A stretch of DNA of 64,000 bases from Drechslerella dactyloides (lineage: Eukaryota; Ascomycota; Orbiliomycetes; Orbiliales; Orbiliaceae): assembly GCA_020064725.1 (NCBI GenBank), contig JAGTWJ010000003.1, positions 248,001 to 312,000 of the forward strand, in the 5' to 3' direction. Below are positions 1-10,967 of this stretch, piece by piece. The notes under the pieces were generated by a model that was given only the letters and a program-made list of their open reading frames with translations, ran no database searches and was not told where the DNA came from. Each line of letters starts with the position of its first letter. Within the stretch, counting starts at the first letter, position 1. The position numbers and the translations under genes are program-made.

Positions 1-207
1 GTCATAAGCCTGTGGTCCCTTATAGTTCACCGTTACAAGCTTGTGTTCGACAGGTACGGAGAAGCCGCGTTCTCCAAAATTGCCATCAGCCAACGGAGGT
101 CCGCCGTCAACTTCAGACAATGCGTCAACATCTCTCTCAACCGGTGCTGCAGTGGCACATGCAGCAGAAAAGACCGCGACAGCAATAGCGGTAGCGGTGT
201 AGCGCAT
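1..207 (-). CDS. small secreted protein, 3' truncated by window edge
   Basis: Read on the minus strand from an ATG at 207-205, 69 codons stay open to the window edge. The first ~20 residues (MRYTATAIAVAVFSAACATA) form a clean signal peptide with an AxA-type cleavage site before APVERD. The following part is acidic (about 8 Asp/Glu in the next 30 residues) and has no Cys in the visible section. A TATATA-like box lies just upstream (about 245-252). The product is probably exported. No family can be assigned from the visible part, and the C terminus and any introns lie outside the window. The start is well supported because the signal peptide begins at this ATG. Confidence 0.6.
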   Translation of the reverse strand, partial: MRYTATAIAVAVFSAACATAAPVERDVDALSEVDGGPPLADGNFGERGFSVPVEHKLVTVNYKGPQAYD

Positions 208-2828
208 CTTGAAATAAAGCTCTATTGAAGATATTCGTGATGCTGTATATACGGAAAGGATTTGTTTGGTCTCGTAAAGCAGACGCACGAAGTTCGGGTA
301 CGCGTCAAGATGTGCTTGAGAATATGGAGGGTGTACGTCGATATGTACGCAGAAATTGGATGTGGATCATGGATGACGCAAATGATAGTTCCGCGCAACA
401 GTAACTTATCTAGATGTAATGAGAGGGCAAATTAAATGCTGAGGTTTAAAGGCGATGTTATTCCAGCGGATCGAGATTTACCACTTCTTATATAGGCTCT
501 TTACGATGAAATTCGGTCATAGATGAGGTTCGATCGCGGTTTCTGTCGTCGGGAGCTTGGATCGAAATTTGTCCATTGAGATCGCGATCTTATGGGTAGA
601 ACTCTTGAGACCTCCGATATGAGCGAGCGCCCAGGTTTCAGGGCAAAAGGAGCTACCCGGGACGATTCAGGTAATTGCTCGGGGAAGCTTTTGCAGGATA
701 CATTTGTATTTTACATTTTATACTTTAATGACGTGCAATGCGTGGCAACTTGAGAGTTTTTTGTCACCTTAGAAGGCCCAGAACAACTTAGAAGTGAGGA
801 AAAAATCTTCACCACCTACAGCTACTTACAATCGCGAGTGTCATTGTCATACACTCGTGCCATAACGGGTCATCGCGTCTACAAACATATATGCGCCGGT
901 AACCACGTATTTGTCAGCTCTATTTTTCGAAGTTTGCCGCTGAAACGAGCGTCACATGGCTGATGCCGCTTCATGGTCGTCATAATAGAGGGTATTGGCT
1001 ATGGAGAGCTAAAACAGGAATACTCCGGCCGGACTGAGATTATGATGAGAGCGTCATTTTTGAAACCAGCATCCGCAGTCTGGGCGCTTGTCAGCCGATT
1101 TATGACAGTGAGCCTTCGATTAGTTGCAAGAGCTCGGCGTATACCGGGCCCGCAGGCTGCTACCACCATGGTCCCTAGCGCTGTCGAAATTTTGGATATT
1201 TTGGAAACCTAGCGGACTATCAAGCGTCGAATATGCGCTCGGTGACGGCTCAATCAAGTCGCGATAGACAGACCTAGGCAATCCAACCGATATTAATCTA
1301 TATGAATATATGATTGCGTTTCTACTACCCAACGCTGGAATGCCACTGCTGGTTTACTTGGTTGTCTTTCGAGACTGACTAACGTAGTTAACGGTTATGC
1401 AAGGATGTGGCATGGGAGTCAGACATACCGACACAGCCTCGTACAAATTTCTGGCCTAGTATCTAGATCGATCGGATTTCAGGGGTGACCTAGTTCTTGC
1501 CCTGTATTTACAGCGGTACAGGCACGTATAAGATGAAGTCATAGAAGTGGCTATCAATCAACTTTAACTTCGCTGCGTTTGGCAACAGCGCCGCATTCGG
1601 TAGCAGTAGCGGATTGATAGCTTGAAGAGCTTATCCTGTTGCATTTTAAGCGTTTTCGTGTTGACGGCCGAGAAAGCTTGGCTTGGCCAATTATACCGGG
1701 GATCCAGCTGCAAGCTTCCAGCTCCGCGTCCTCAGATGACATTGTGAGGCTCCGTACGATATGATTTGTTCTCGACGTTAGACTCGGATAATCGGGCGTT
1801 TCCTTAAGATTTTAGCCCGGCTTGTGCCAGTCCGTGATTCAGCTCAGCTGCAAAGTCTCTACTTGACGAAACGCCTTGCTTCGACGAAGCTAAGCACTAA
1901 ACCGTCTCAGATATAATTTGGAACATCTAACATCATCTGGACGGATCGATGCGCATGCATCGATCCAAAGAATTTCGTAGGACGCAGTAGCCCTCCTGTG
2001 ACGATATAGTGTGGTGTGCATGTCTCCGGTATATATCGCTCATGGCGCTCTGGTGGCTGTTTTTCGATGCGATCCGACGCGAATTTTTTTTGCGAAGACG
2101 GGTATATTTGGGGCAGGGCCTTAGGGGCGAGTCGCATTGAAGCAGTTACTATTGTATGCGCGTTCAGATCTGTAACTGATCGATGGAACTAAAAAGGGCT
2201 TTCAAGGTCTGACGAGCATATGAGTTGGCTTTGACTACGGATTGTTCCCATGGCTAGTCAACTGCGACGAATCGCTAGCAGAACTATACTATATATATAT
2301 GATATTTGTGTGAACGGGGGAGAGAAAACGTGCCTCAACAATTATCTTGGCGTCGATCTTCATTTTACATTTGAAAGAGCGTCTGGGCCGGAATATTTTT
2401 ATCGTCGCAATACGTCTGTAGGGGCGCAGTTTTTTTATTCACCGGGGTCGAGATCATTGCCTGTGTATGCGTACGTACGCTCCGGCTACAGGTCGATGAT
2501 CATCGATATGTATATCAGAACGAATGAAATAGGGAAGTGAACGAGCCTTTCGAAGAACCTCATAATTTCACGGTCAAATGGCAACTAGTATACAAGCAAG
2601 ATGGTTTATGTGATAAAAGCGGTACATGATTGCTCCACAAGAGCCTCGCAGATACATATACATGTATACATCCGAGCATAGGTGGGGGCACACCTAACAA
2701 AGTGAGGACTTCGTGGACCATACAATAAAGTTGACGCCAAGATAATCTTAGTAATCCAAACGAATTCTAACCTGCAACCGACCACATAAAAAAATGTCGC
2801 CATATATTGGTCTCGGACAATATAAATA
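208..2828. other. intergenic, no supported gene
   Basis: About 2.6 kb between two minus-strand genes. Short open frames exist on both strands (longest 96-115 codons, e.g. 2250-2540 +), but none has a recognisable domain, signal peptide or consistent splice neighbours. Base composition is mixed and unremarkable. It must hold the 3' region of the protease gene and the promoter of the first gene. Confidence 0.5.
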
Positions 2829-4313
2829 TCATTTCTGGGCAAACCCAAACCTCCGATTGCCGTAATCGAACACTGCGAAGTTCGCTTTGAAAAAAATATC
2901 GCCATAGATAAACGGCAAAACATCAGGATCGCCAAAGCCCTGTAGACTACCAAAGCACATAGTGGCGGCAGAATTGGCGTACGCGTATGTCATGTGCTTC
3001 CCAGGAATGGTTGCCCACAAGTTTCCGACGGGCAAGGATATAGATGGCATGCTAGAAGAGCTATCTGAAGTGCAAGGATACACCCATGCGCCAGAGGATG
3101 AGAGGTACTCTGCTCCTGGAACTTTTGCGTAGTAAAGCCTGGCAAGTGAATCCGGAAGGAGGATAAGGGTAGTGCCGGTATCTAATCAAAGTATATATTT
3201 GTATTGCATTAGTTTGTCAATATATCGTCAATGCATTTTATTTAGAATTGAGGGAGGTTTAAAAACGTACCAGGGACAGCACCAAAGGTATACTTTCCAT
3301 GATCAGTTATTGATTTGCCATTCACTTTGATGCCGCCTGCAGCGTCTACATGCCACCAGCCAGAATCTCGGAGTTTGGCGTATGCGACCTTTTTAGTGTA
3401 CTGGGTGTTAATGAATCCCCAGCTATAACTACCTGCAGCTTGTTTGTTCAGGTCCGCGGTGAAAACTTTCGACTTGAGCTGCGGCAAGGCATTTTCAAAC
3501 CACGTCTTCTGCTTTGAGGGTGACACTAAGGTATGCGAAATGTTGATTAGATATGCATATATAGGTAATGCTGGTAGACTTTTATTGGAGCATTAGGGTA
3601 AGATTAAATCAAGTGAAGGGCCTACCTGTATTGATGGTCGAGAATCCTAATCCGAGCAACCCGTCGCCCTCGAAGTCATTGAAAGAGGAGCTAATCTTTG
3701 ATGCAACCTCAACAGCTTGCGTAGCCACTGCGATGCCACCAATCTTGACTTTATCGATAACTACAGTCCCAGATGCGCTAGATCCATCGGCGTATTCGAT
3801 CTTCCATGTTAATCCACGGGCGGTTTTAGTGTTAGGGGCTGGCTTGTAGATGGCTCCGCCAAGTCGTTTGTGCTGTTGCTGCACAGTCTTGGGCAGCTTG
3901 TTGGAGAACACCCACAAGTCAGCGCTCCCTGTATCGAAGTCCATGTTAAACTTCTGGCTACCGATATAGATTGGTGAGAGATACATTGTATCGTGGATTA
4001 TGGGCGAGGCCACTACGCTTCCTGTTTTGGAACCTCTGCTGCTTAATGTTGCTGGGAGCGTGTAATTGACTAGAGCTGGTGGAATCACTAAATGTGAGAA
4101 ATGTCGCTGATATTTGCGGTATGCTTTGCTGAGCTCAAAGAATCCATCTCGCCGGAAGTTTGGATTAGGTATTACAGGAACCGTGAATGTGGAGTTCGCC
4201 TGACTGCTCTTGGGTAGTGAAAGCCCGATGGCGCCTCGGGCTAAACCATCTGAATGCAGTGCAATCAGTGCAGCGGATGTAGAACAAAACAGCGACCAAA
4301 TGGGGAACCGCAT
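2829..4313 (-). CDS. secreted aspartic protease, pepsin family A1 (penicillopepsin-like)
   Basis: Three exons, 4313-3626, 3525-3271 and 3181-2829, give 431 residues. Both introns are GT-AG and every junction keeps frame. Residues 1-24 form a signal peptide and about 25-95 a propeptide. The two catalytic motifs of bilobed aspartic proteases are present: DTGS (Asp127), and DTGT (Asp315), whose Asp codon is created by splicing of exons 2 and 3. The stretch around exon junction 1 (GFSTINTVSPSKQKTWF) matches the interdomain part of fungal penicillopepsins. The C terminus contains IYGDIFFKANFAVFD, the usual last strand. Length fits the secreted A1 group. The enzyme should cleave proteins outside the cell at acid pH. 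An upstream in-frame extension to 4538 exists, but Met at 4313 is chosen because the signal peptide starts there. A TATATA box lies near 4520. Confidence 0.92.
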
Positions 4314-4752
4314 TGTCAACAAGACGGAAATTTTGTCGATGCAAGATTGAATGAACGAATATGAGCTGATGTGACTATGGAACGAACGCAAATCTTTGAG
4401 TATGTGTCCAGCCGCGAATATAACTACGGGAATGGCATATGGGCGAGGGAATAGTTCAAGACATACAGCACAGAGTTTGGACCCGAGTGAAACAGATACA
4501 TTCTCCTTGTATCCAATAACTCTATATACACGGGCCATTGTGGCTCTGAGTCGGCAGAATATGCATGGCTGATCAGAGTGAATATCAGCACTGAGAAATT
4601 AATACATCGAGACGCTGCTGTAACTCTGATGTTGAATTGCGGCTGTTGGTCAAGGAAACGTGATGGCCCTACGCCTGGATATGCTCGGGTTTTCCTAGCT
4701 ACATAGTTTAGGCTTTTGGCTTACACCCAGTCTAACTATAATTGCTGTGCGG

Positions 4753-4794
4753 ACTTTTTTTGCCCTTTAATTAACTTTTTTTGTCCTTTAATTA
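4753..4794. repeat. 21-bp tandem repeat, two units
   Basis: Two adjacent 21-bp units (4753-4773 and 4774-4794), each an AC, seven T and then a G-Y-CCTTTAATTA tail, differ at one base. They lie in the protease upstream region. Possible slippage product; no function is implied. Confidence 0.8.
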
Positions 4795-6246
4795 ATATGA
4801 GTGTCTGTGATATATAGTCTACGCGGCGGTAGGTCTTGCGTTGTGTGGCGACCCTGTGGAGCACGACTCCGGAAGCGGATTCTAACGAAACTCAATCATT
4901 CTCGAACCAGCACTCCTAGCCAGGTAGATTTCTGCCGAGGCTAACCGATCAGTATACCCCTCAAGATGTCTTACTGGACAGGGCAGCGAGAATCTGTATT
5001 CTGGAGCTTTGCTATTTATATTTTTACGTGTCCATGTCATCATTAAATCTTATAAATAAGAAGTATCGAGTAATTACTCTTTCCTTCGTCGCTTGCATGT
5101 AAGTGTGTGATCATATGCATGGATATGTGTGTGCAAGTACCTAAATTCCAGTCCATTCCTTTGGGCATACACGGATACCCGCAGGAATTCATTTGAAAGG
5201 TATACAATATGTTAACAATTATAAATTTAGACTCGGTCGAGCTAATTAACGTTGACTGACGCGGGTTTAATTGTTCATGTATGTATGCTGCCAGTATATC
5301 GATATCAGACCTTGATTTCGGTGCGACGGCGGATCAGATTCTTCAAGTATCTACCATAGGCTCATATCAGTCTCGCAAATATGGAGCTCGAGTATGATAG
5401 CTATGCCCATGGTGCCCTGGTGTGCCGTTGAACTAGTGTGAACTCGCTGCGAGACCATATGAACTATGAATTAACATTCAACTATTTCGGTGCCCTTTCG
5501 TCGGGTACATATATATACTGGTCTCATGAACTAAATGCCCGATGCTCCGCGACTACGGATAACCAACCAGTAACTGCGCGGAAAAGAAACAGACGTAGGT
5601 TTATACGGCGCACGGCCCGGTAACTAGTCGTAAAAAATGTTCAAAGCAAAAAATTCACTAGAACCAGTATCATATGTACAGTATTGAGGAAGTCTAACGC
5701 AAGACGCATGACCTTGGATCAGATGGAGATATGTGCAGTAGTTACTAGTATTTGAGACTCTGTATTCTCAGGTTTGTGTACCATATTTTTGCTCTGATAA
5801 TCGATAGCTTCGCAGTCCCGATTCATGTCGCTGGGTTGACGGGCCTGAGCAATTCACCTGGTACGATTCTTCGGTAGTCGCGCTAAGTGACTTTTGCGAC
5901 GCTTTGATTGAGTGCTAGAGCCACGGGGTCTCAAGCCCTGATTGATCGAGGGTGGGGCTAAACTGTATCCTCGAAGTATGCTGCATGTTGGAATCTGCTG
6001 TCCAATCAACGCCTACATCGGCCTGATTATTCATCCGACCCCACCTTCTCATGTGATAACGCGTCATTCTCGTGCATGAAAGTTAGCCCGCCACACCCAC
6101 AACGAAAGCCATCATATGCCTATTTACATAATCACGACATCGGAATAGGTTAGTGCTATAACGTTAAGCAGACTCGGGGGAAGCAATCTATCCGCTTTGC
6201 AGATTCAACTTCAGCTTTGTCGACAAGTTTATAACTAGAGGCAGTC

Positions 6247-6254
6247 TATATAAA
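6247..6254 (+). promoter_or_regulatory. TATA box of the VOC-protein gene
   Basis: TATATAAA about 170 bp upstream of the ATG at 6421, followed by a pyrimidine-rich CAA-containing leader, as is usual for fungal core promoters. Inferred from sequence only. Confidence 0.5.
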
Positions 6255-6420
6255 CCTGGCGGATTGCCAGCTCTCGATCAACCCACCCCTCCTAGATCTC
6301 GAACAGTCAGACAAGCAATTCCGCGATCAATCACTGTATTCCTATAGTTCTCTACCACATACAACCCATTTAGCTTATCTGTGCGTTATTATTTGGAGGT
6401 CAACTCGCCAATCTTCAGAC

Positions 6421-7034
6421 ATGTGTGACTCGCAGTCGAAATCCCCTAGTGCTCAAGAGGACAAGCCAACCCCTGTAAGCTTCTAGCCAAATTATCGCTC
6501 GATAAATATTTCACTCCAGCTGATCCGAAGCCCCAAATTTCCTCTATCAGACTGGCTTTTGCTGGGTTGAAATCCCAGTCACAGATATGAAACGCGCGCT
6601 CAAATTCTACGGTGATGCCTTCGGATGGACCTCCAAGCACGCAGAGGAAGCAACTTACAAGATTGTTGAAAATTCTTTCGGCAATCTCAATGGGGCTTTG
6701 TATCGCGTCAGCGAGGAAGCGCATGTGCGCGGTACGCCCGAACGCGTAACTGTAAAGCCGTACATTGGTCTCCATAGCATCAAAGAGTCATTGGAGAAAA
6801 TCAAGGAAGCGGGTGGAGAAATTATCAAGTAAGCATTTGATGACACTGCCCTACGATGACATGGAATCAAGTCAGAAAATCCCGGTAGAGCAAAGAGAGA
6901 TTGCTAATTCGATGCCCCATTCGCATAGTCCTGGCGAAGCGATTCCGGGGGACATGGGTTACTTTGCAGACTTCTATGATTCTGAGCGCAATCTGATCGG
7001 GATCTGGGCGATGAAGCTCTCTCTTGATGCCTAG
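6421..7034 (+). CDS. VOC superfamily protein (glyoxalase/bleomycin-resistance/dioxygenase-like)
   Basis: Three exons, 6421-6474, 6551-6828 and 6872-7034, encode 164 residues. Exon 1 gives a short hydrophilic N terminus. Exon 2 starts with TGFCWVEIPVTDMKRALKFY, the first strand-helix of a VOC beta-alpha-beta-beta-beta module, followed by GDAFGW. The second module ends with GDMGYFADFYDSERNLIGIW, the characteristic last strands. VOC proteins bind a metal between paired modules; substrates range from methylglyoxal adducts to aromatic diols, and the sequence does not identify which one applies. No targeting signal is seen, so it is probably cytosolic. The second intron is only 43 nt, which is short for a fungus, so that junction is the weak point. 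The acceptor at 6550 is chosen because the one upstream near 6515 gives an early stop. Confidence 0.75.
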
Positions 7035-9308
7035 AGGGTCTCTGTTACTTTAGCTAACTTAGCCATCTCTCAGCATGAAATATTTGGATTCCGTGCCTTG
7101 GCTAGCTTAGTCTGGGTGAACATGCAAGTGCAGAACATCACAGTCACTTTGCCCAGACCGTAAATTGCGTTGATTCCGTGTACCGTCGTGCATACACCTT
7201 GAGTGGGTGGTAGCTAGTTTCTATCAATCATTTAGTTATTGCGCTGCGCCTGTGGGCTCGATGTGCTGCAGCTTTTGTTTAAGGGTGGGAGCACGGGTTC
7301 AAACTCAATGGTTGAGCTTTTGTCATGCAGTTCGCCAGGGCCTGGTGTTTTTAGTATCTAGAATCGCTAGCTGCGGGCACGTTTCAGCCCATCCTGAAGT
7401 TGTTCCCAGCCTTTATGTCCTAAATTAGCCAAAATGCACACAGCATCTCCAAAATTCCTCTTCCCAGAGCTGCGAGGAGTTTCATCTGGCTACGAAATAC
7501 ATTGCATTTGCTCCCATGTTCGGTTCGCTAAATATTTCTCGATTCGATTTTCCCTTCAACCCGCACCTGATTGCTGGGCGCCAGGGCTGCAGGTTTTCCG
7601 TGGCGGACTTGATGGGAAGATGCCTACCTTGCGCGATCATTTATTTTTCAGCTAAAATCTATTTTCATTAATGAACCCAGGTCGGCTTTGGAAGGAATCG
7701 CCTCCACAGAATACCCTGGAGTGTTTACCCGCTTGCCTGACTACATAGACGGAATATTCCATGTTGCACTGTACTTTCAACGCTGCTAAGCGAAAGCTCA
7801 AATGATCATACGACACCTCTCCTGAAATGATATATGTATGGCAGGATATATCGCCATATCCGCTGTTTTATGTGTAGCCTGAGAAATGTCAAAGGCTAGA
7901 CGGGTTCATCGTTTGTTGATGCCCGCTCGACCGCAAGTGCTACTAGCTGGCAGTATTCGTTTTGGTTCGTGGGTCCACGGATTTGCCTCAAAGCTGGACC
8001 TCGCATTACCACCTGAATGGTGCTAGTGGAATATCACAAAATTTGAGCTTGAATTGCATGGCGAGAAGATTGGATAACCTCTCATTGTAGCCTTCTGTGG
8101 TAACCCGCATTCTAAGCTTACCCTGAGGTCCGAGTTGATGAATTTGAACCTTTCGTCTTAGGATGATATAGTTGAGAGACCTTCAGGATGTTTCAGAAAG
8201 CGGCAGTATCAGATATATCCAGCAGCAGAAACCGCGATACTGCCGAGCCGAAAACTTCGTTGATACAAACTGTACGTAAATATATTAATATATATATATT
8301 GGATTTCATATGGATGCTTACTTCGAGTTCATGAAATACTTTCTGGATATTAATAACCGTCAACTGATACATTATGTGGGGTAGCCTCATCGATCGTGTA
8401 TGTCTTCTGTTTTCCTGAATATAGGTAGCTATAAAGCGCGAAAATGCTGCCGATGCATGAATTTGGCTCGATTTAACACTTGATCACGAAATGCACCTGT
8501 GGGACTATGTATGGAATCATGTTTCTACGAAGCACTCACGACGCGTCGACGGAACCATCCAAGTATACCAGTTGATATCTGCTTGATGCTGCTGTATAAG
8601 AATTCGCCTCAATTGATCTTTAATTCCAGATTCACCAGAATGAAAAACTAGTTCCTTTTGTTCGTTCCCTAGTGCCATGGTTCGGCCCGTCTCCCCGTCG
8701 TCTAAGCTCAACCCGATATGAGATACGCGGCTGCAACAGCTCTGAGCGTGCTAATACCCAGCTTTGACCTCTTCATCGGAATTTACTCTGGGCTGAATAT
8801 GCATCGGTGTCCTATAGACCCGGCCACTTGAGGTATTATCCTCCAAGTGCCTGAGTGCTGTACATGAGTCTCCGATAGCATCACAACCCTCGGAAAGTAC
8901 CGTGATACAATTGTACAATGACCTTTAGGTTGTCGAGATTTGTTCCTCATACAGTTACACAGAGTTAGAGAGTAGTCGAGTGCTGAATGACCCAACTTGT
9001 CCAAAATGGAAATCCGTCGCTTATAGCAGCCCAGAGAGAGATTCCTGGCTTATGATATCCGGCTTTTGTCCCACCGAATTCAAATCAGCCTCACCGGCTG
9101 AAATTCTGCCGGCCTCATGCGCATGCATGCAGCGACTCCCAGCTGGTGAGCTCCGATAGTGCTATATGAATGATTTGCAGTGGTGGGCGATCAATATGGT
9201 GAGAGAGTCTATAAATACGAGATCATTTCCTTTCGAACCTCTTCATATGGTCAGACAAAAGCTGTTCGTTCACTAAGAACGTTGGCAATCAGGCTGGTAA
9301 AGCATAGG
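7035..9308. other. intergenic, no supported gene
   Basis: About 2.3 kb. Open frames of 60-75 codons occur on both strands (e.g. 7434-7655 +, 8783-9004 -) but show no domain or codon-use signal that I trust. The right end holds the promoter of the small secreted-protein gene, with a TATAAATA box at 9210-9217. Confidence 0.5.
9210..9217 (+). promoter_or_regulatory. TATA box of the small secreted-protein gene
   Basis: TATAAATA about 95 bp upstream of the ATG at 9309, the only good core-promoter match in this stretch. Confidence 0.5.
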
Positions 9309-10375
9309 ATGAAGCTGGCCAATACAATTGTTGCAGCAGTTGCTGCTGGTGAGTATCTCGATCTTCTCCCTTGGACCCCGATTCAAGAACTTGCATTTCT
9401 AACCTGTTGCTTTAGCAAGTGGCGCCTACGCTGCTGCGGTCTCTATGGCCCCCACCGTGAGGACTAGCACCTCTGCGACTCGAACGGTAGCGCCTAGCAC
9501 CATAGCCCCAAGCCCATCACCTTCAATCTCCACAATTCCTCAATCGCCATCGTCGGCTACTCTAACCTTTACGGAAACCATTATCCCACCGAGCGAGCCA
9601 TCTTACCCTCCTGCAACAGGAACACCTAATCCTACCGATAGTCAAGTTGATACCATCATTCAACAATTGAGGAGCGATGTCATTGCCATCAATGCGAAAT
9701 ATAGTACGTCTGAGTTCCTTGCTTGTAATAGACGTATATATGGAGTGGAGAGAATCACACTCACGATGCCTATGAATTCTTATAGACGCGACTTGTGCAA
9801 GTTCCTGCAATGCTGGCCATATCCAAGCATGGGGCAATGAACAGGCCAAAGCTGCTGATGCCGCGGCCGCCCGCTTTAAACTCCTTCCAGCCAGTTACAT
9901 ATATTGGTGGTATCCAAGACTGTGAGCCCAACTCCCAAAGCTAAACTTTCCGAGCGATACCTTGTTAATTCTATAATTAGTGTTTGGAACCTCGGCTGGA
10001 TCTGGATTGAGATATATTACACTCTGTGGTTCATTTGGGGTCGCGCGGGCTTGAGTATGTGCCGATCCTAAATCAAAACTTATGCTGCAGGACTTCTGAA
10101 GTCACTGACTTATATATTCAGTTTGGGATATATTCTATTTCAACCAATACCTATGGAGCTTCTACGTATCTTGGCGATACCTCTTCTTCTACTTTGGTCG
10201 CTTCGGCGGATAGTAAGTCTTTGAAACGTAGCGTTCTAGATATTTGTAATGATGCTGACATAGCTCATTCTCTTATAGCTGCTTCTGGCCGTATTGGTAT
10301 GGATGGTTCTACCGATACTATTGGGGTTGGGGCTGGATCTGGTGGAGCTGGTGGAGAATTTTCTGGTGGTGGTAG
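9309..10375 (+). CDS. small secreted Ser/Thr/Pro-rich protein, 3' reading frame ambiguous
   Basis: Exons 9309-9348, 9416-9703 and 9786-9921 are well supported by canonical splice sites. They give a signal peptide (MKLANTIVAAVAAASGAYA), a Ser/Thr/Pro-rich stretch of about 80 residues likely to be O-glycosylated, and a segment NATCASSCNAGHIQAWG with an N-glycosylation sequon and two Cys. If translation ends at the TGA at 9923-9925 the product has 155 residues. Three more GT-AG introns (9922-9980, 10055-10121, 10213-10278; 59-67 nt) allow exons 9981-10054, 10122-10212 and 10279-10375. In the frame set by exon 3 the tail is extraordinarily rich in Trp, Tyr and Phe (241 residues in total). In the +1 frame the same exons read as Gly/Ser/Thr-rich, with a TGA at the end of exon 4. 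Either the gene carries a frameshift or the model of exon 3 is wrong. Function unknown. Confidence 0.5.
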
Positions 10376-10379
10376 ATAG

Positions 10380-10967
10380 GTCATATATACTCTATCTTGT
10401 GATACTGCAACTGGAAAATCGAACTACATATCTCAAATTCCAACATAATTATTTTTGTGAATCTCAGACTGGAAGGTCATGGTCATTTGGCGAGATATAC
10501 CTACAGCAATTTCTACGTATATACTCGTATGTATTGGTATTTAAACCTCTGTAGATCTGGTCCCTGCTTAAGAGTGGGTAAGAGTATGCTATAGTCCGTG
10601 TGTATTTCTGTTTGAGGCCGAAGCCCGCGTAATATTGCTTCGGGGGGTATCTAGGTATATATAAAAAAAAAAGAAAACAGTAATATACAGGGAGCAAGAA
10701 TCCGCCAGCAACTGCGTGGTATCATAAGCGGTCGCCCTGAGGGAAGAATATGGAATAACGGAAGCAGGAGAAATTACTATTAAAGTTTGAAGCATTAATT
10801 CCCGGCGTTGCTTTATTGCACGACCAATGGACCCCATAGTCTTGGGATGATAACCAGCTCTACCCCGAGACTCTCTGTCGATACTTTAGCCCTATCCTCA
10901 TTTCTCGGTAGGTCTCGTCGACGAGATACTACCAAGCAGAATCCTCGACTGCTAGCGATTTCGACCT
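10380..10967. other. intergenic between convergent genes
   Basis: About 590 bp between the 3' ends of the secreted-protein gene (+) and the 869-residue protein gene (-). It contains an A-rich run near 10662-10678 and no credible ORF of its own. Confidence 0.5.

Larger units (their letters stand above)
4314..6420. other. intergenic, divergent promoter region
   Basis: About 2.1 kb between the divergently transcribed protease and VOC-protein genes. It contains AT-rich patches, a 21-bp tandem duplication at 4753-4794, and a TATA box for the right-hand gene near 6247. A 61-codon open frame at 5438-5623 has no recognisable features. I see no other gene. Confidence 0.5.

Noticed and set aside
2606..2953. 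115-codon minus-strand frame overlapping the protease 3' end
   Set aside because: It overlaps exon 3 of the protease in another frame and has no independent evidence.
7285..7310. GGGTTCAAACT as a possible tRNA T-arm
   Set aside because: No matching acceptor, D-arm or anticodon arm around it; no tRNA was found anywhere in the window.
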